DNA of 22,207 nt from an uncultured Mycoplasmatota bacterium (GTDB lineage: Bacteria; Bacillota_I; Bacilli_A; RF39; UBA660), in the NCBI GenBank assembly GCA_946497375.1, contig CAMMKE010000012.1, forward strand, positions 1 to 22,207, read 5' to 3'. The position numbers were made by a program, and so were the translations under genes. Position 1 is the stretch's first letter, and each line of letters opens with the position of its first letter. Below, in pieces: positions 22,140 to 22,207 of this stretch. The notes under the pieces were generated by a model. The model had not been told where the DNA came from and did not search any database. It saw nothing but the letters and a program-made list of their open reading frames with translations.

Positions 22140-22171
22140 ATAATTGTAATGAGAAAGGAAAGTGATAATAT

Positions 22172-22207
22172 ATGTTACCAACAAGATTTTATTTTGATAA
22201 TGCATTT
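22172..22207 (+). CDS. Small heat-shock protein (Hsp20/alpha-crystallin family), start only
   Basis: Only the first twelve codons are in the window: MLPTRFYFDNAF. A short Met-Leu-Pro start followed by an F-x-F-D-x-x-F stretch is typical of Firmicute Hsp20 chaperones. The ribosome site AAAGTGAT lies about 9 bases upstream. The CIRCE operator supports a heat-shock gene. HrcA-controlled genes of other types (groES, dnaK operon) start with different sequences, so Hsp20 is the best reading, but the alpha-crystallin domain lies outside the window. Confidence 0.65.
   Translation, partial: MLPTRFYFDNAF

Noticed and set aside
1..22207. CRISPR array or insertion sequence
   Set aside because: No regularly spaced direct repeats with unique spacers, no transposase and no terminal repeats were found by reading.
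1..22207. Mycoplasma-type code with TGA as Trp
   Set aside because: TGA serves as a stop (15838-15840) and tryptophan codons are TGG throughout.

Overview
The window is very AT-rich DNA. Almost every gene lies on the minus strand with compact operon-like spacing and Shine-Dalgarno sites of the AAAGGAG/GGAGG type. TGA is used as a stop (for example at 15838-15840) and Trp is TGG, so this is genetic code 11 and not Mycoplasma code 4. A CIRCE operator stands before a small heat-shock gene, tRNA-His has an encoded CCA, and the protein families are typical of low-GC Bacillota. A gut-type Bacilli/Erysipelotrichia-like organism is a reasonable guess, but the species cannot be named from this sequence.

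Layout, in the direction of transcription of most genes (right to left). At the right edge a plus-strand Hsp20-type gene begins at 22172 under a CIRCE-overlapped promoter. It diverges from tRNA-His (21921-21997, minus), which has its own promoter and terminator. From 21348 to 21860 there is no protein gene. This stretch has a plausible minus-strand promoter, several inverted repeats and an intrinsic terminator, and is a candidate for an unrecognised non-coding RNA. Next come a Fic-domain gene (20487-21323) and a defence island (11614-20446): type I restriction-modification hsdM (broken by one -1 frameshift), hsdS, an AbiTii abortive-infection gene, a single-pass membrane protein, hsdR, and a DUF4268/PD-(D/E)xK-type gene, closed by a strong hairpin terminator.

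From 11561 down to 7900 a consensus promoter drives an AAA_14/DUF4143 ATPase, a GNAT acetyltransferase and a SWIM zinc-finger protein, ended by a terminator at 7982-8010. A degraded, unrecognised gene lies at 7605-7900. From 7524 to 3640 a tight run of poorly characterised genes follows: a 663-residue SEC-C protein, a UPF0158 protein, a small protein that looks like one repeated module of the SEC-C protein, a pRiA4b ORF-3-like protein and a second UPF0158 protein. A divergent, short S-adenosylmethionine synthetase (2564-3592) and a DUF3419/BtaA-like SAM-dependent protein (1454-2458) come next, then CutA (1091-1402). The left edge holds a flavodoxin gene broken by a palindromic insertion, followed without a gap by a carboxymuconolactone-decarboxylase-family gene. 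These last two sit behind a promoter with a 19-bp spacer and an internal dyad, the hallmark of MerR-family (AdhR/NmlR-like) control.

The strongest items for follow-up are the defence island with AbiTii and a membrane protein inserted between hsdS and hsdR; the hsdM frameshift; the MerR-type operator before the broken flavodoxin/CMD unit; the 10-bp-periodic TACCAA repeats found just upstream of three predicted promoters; the SEC-C/UPF0158/pRiA4b module cluster; and the structured non-coding region beside tRNA-His.
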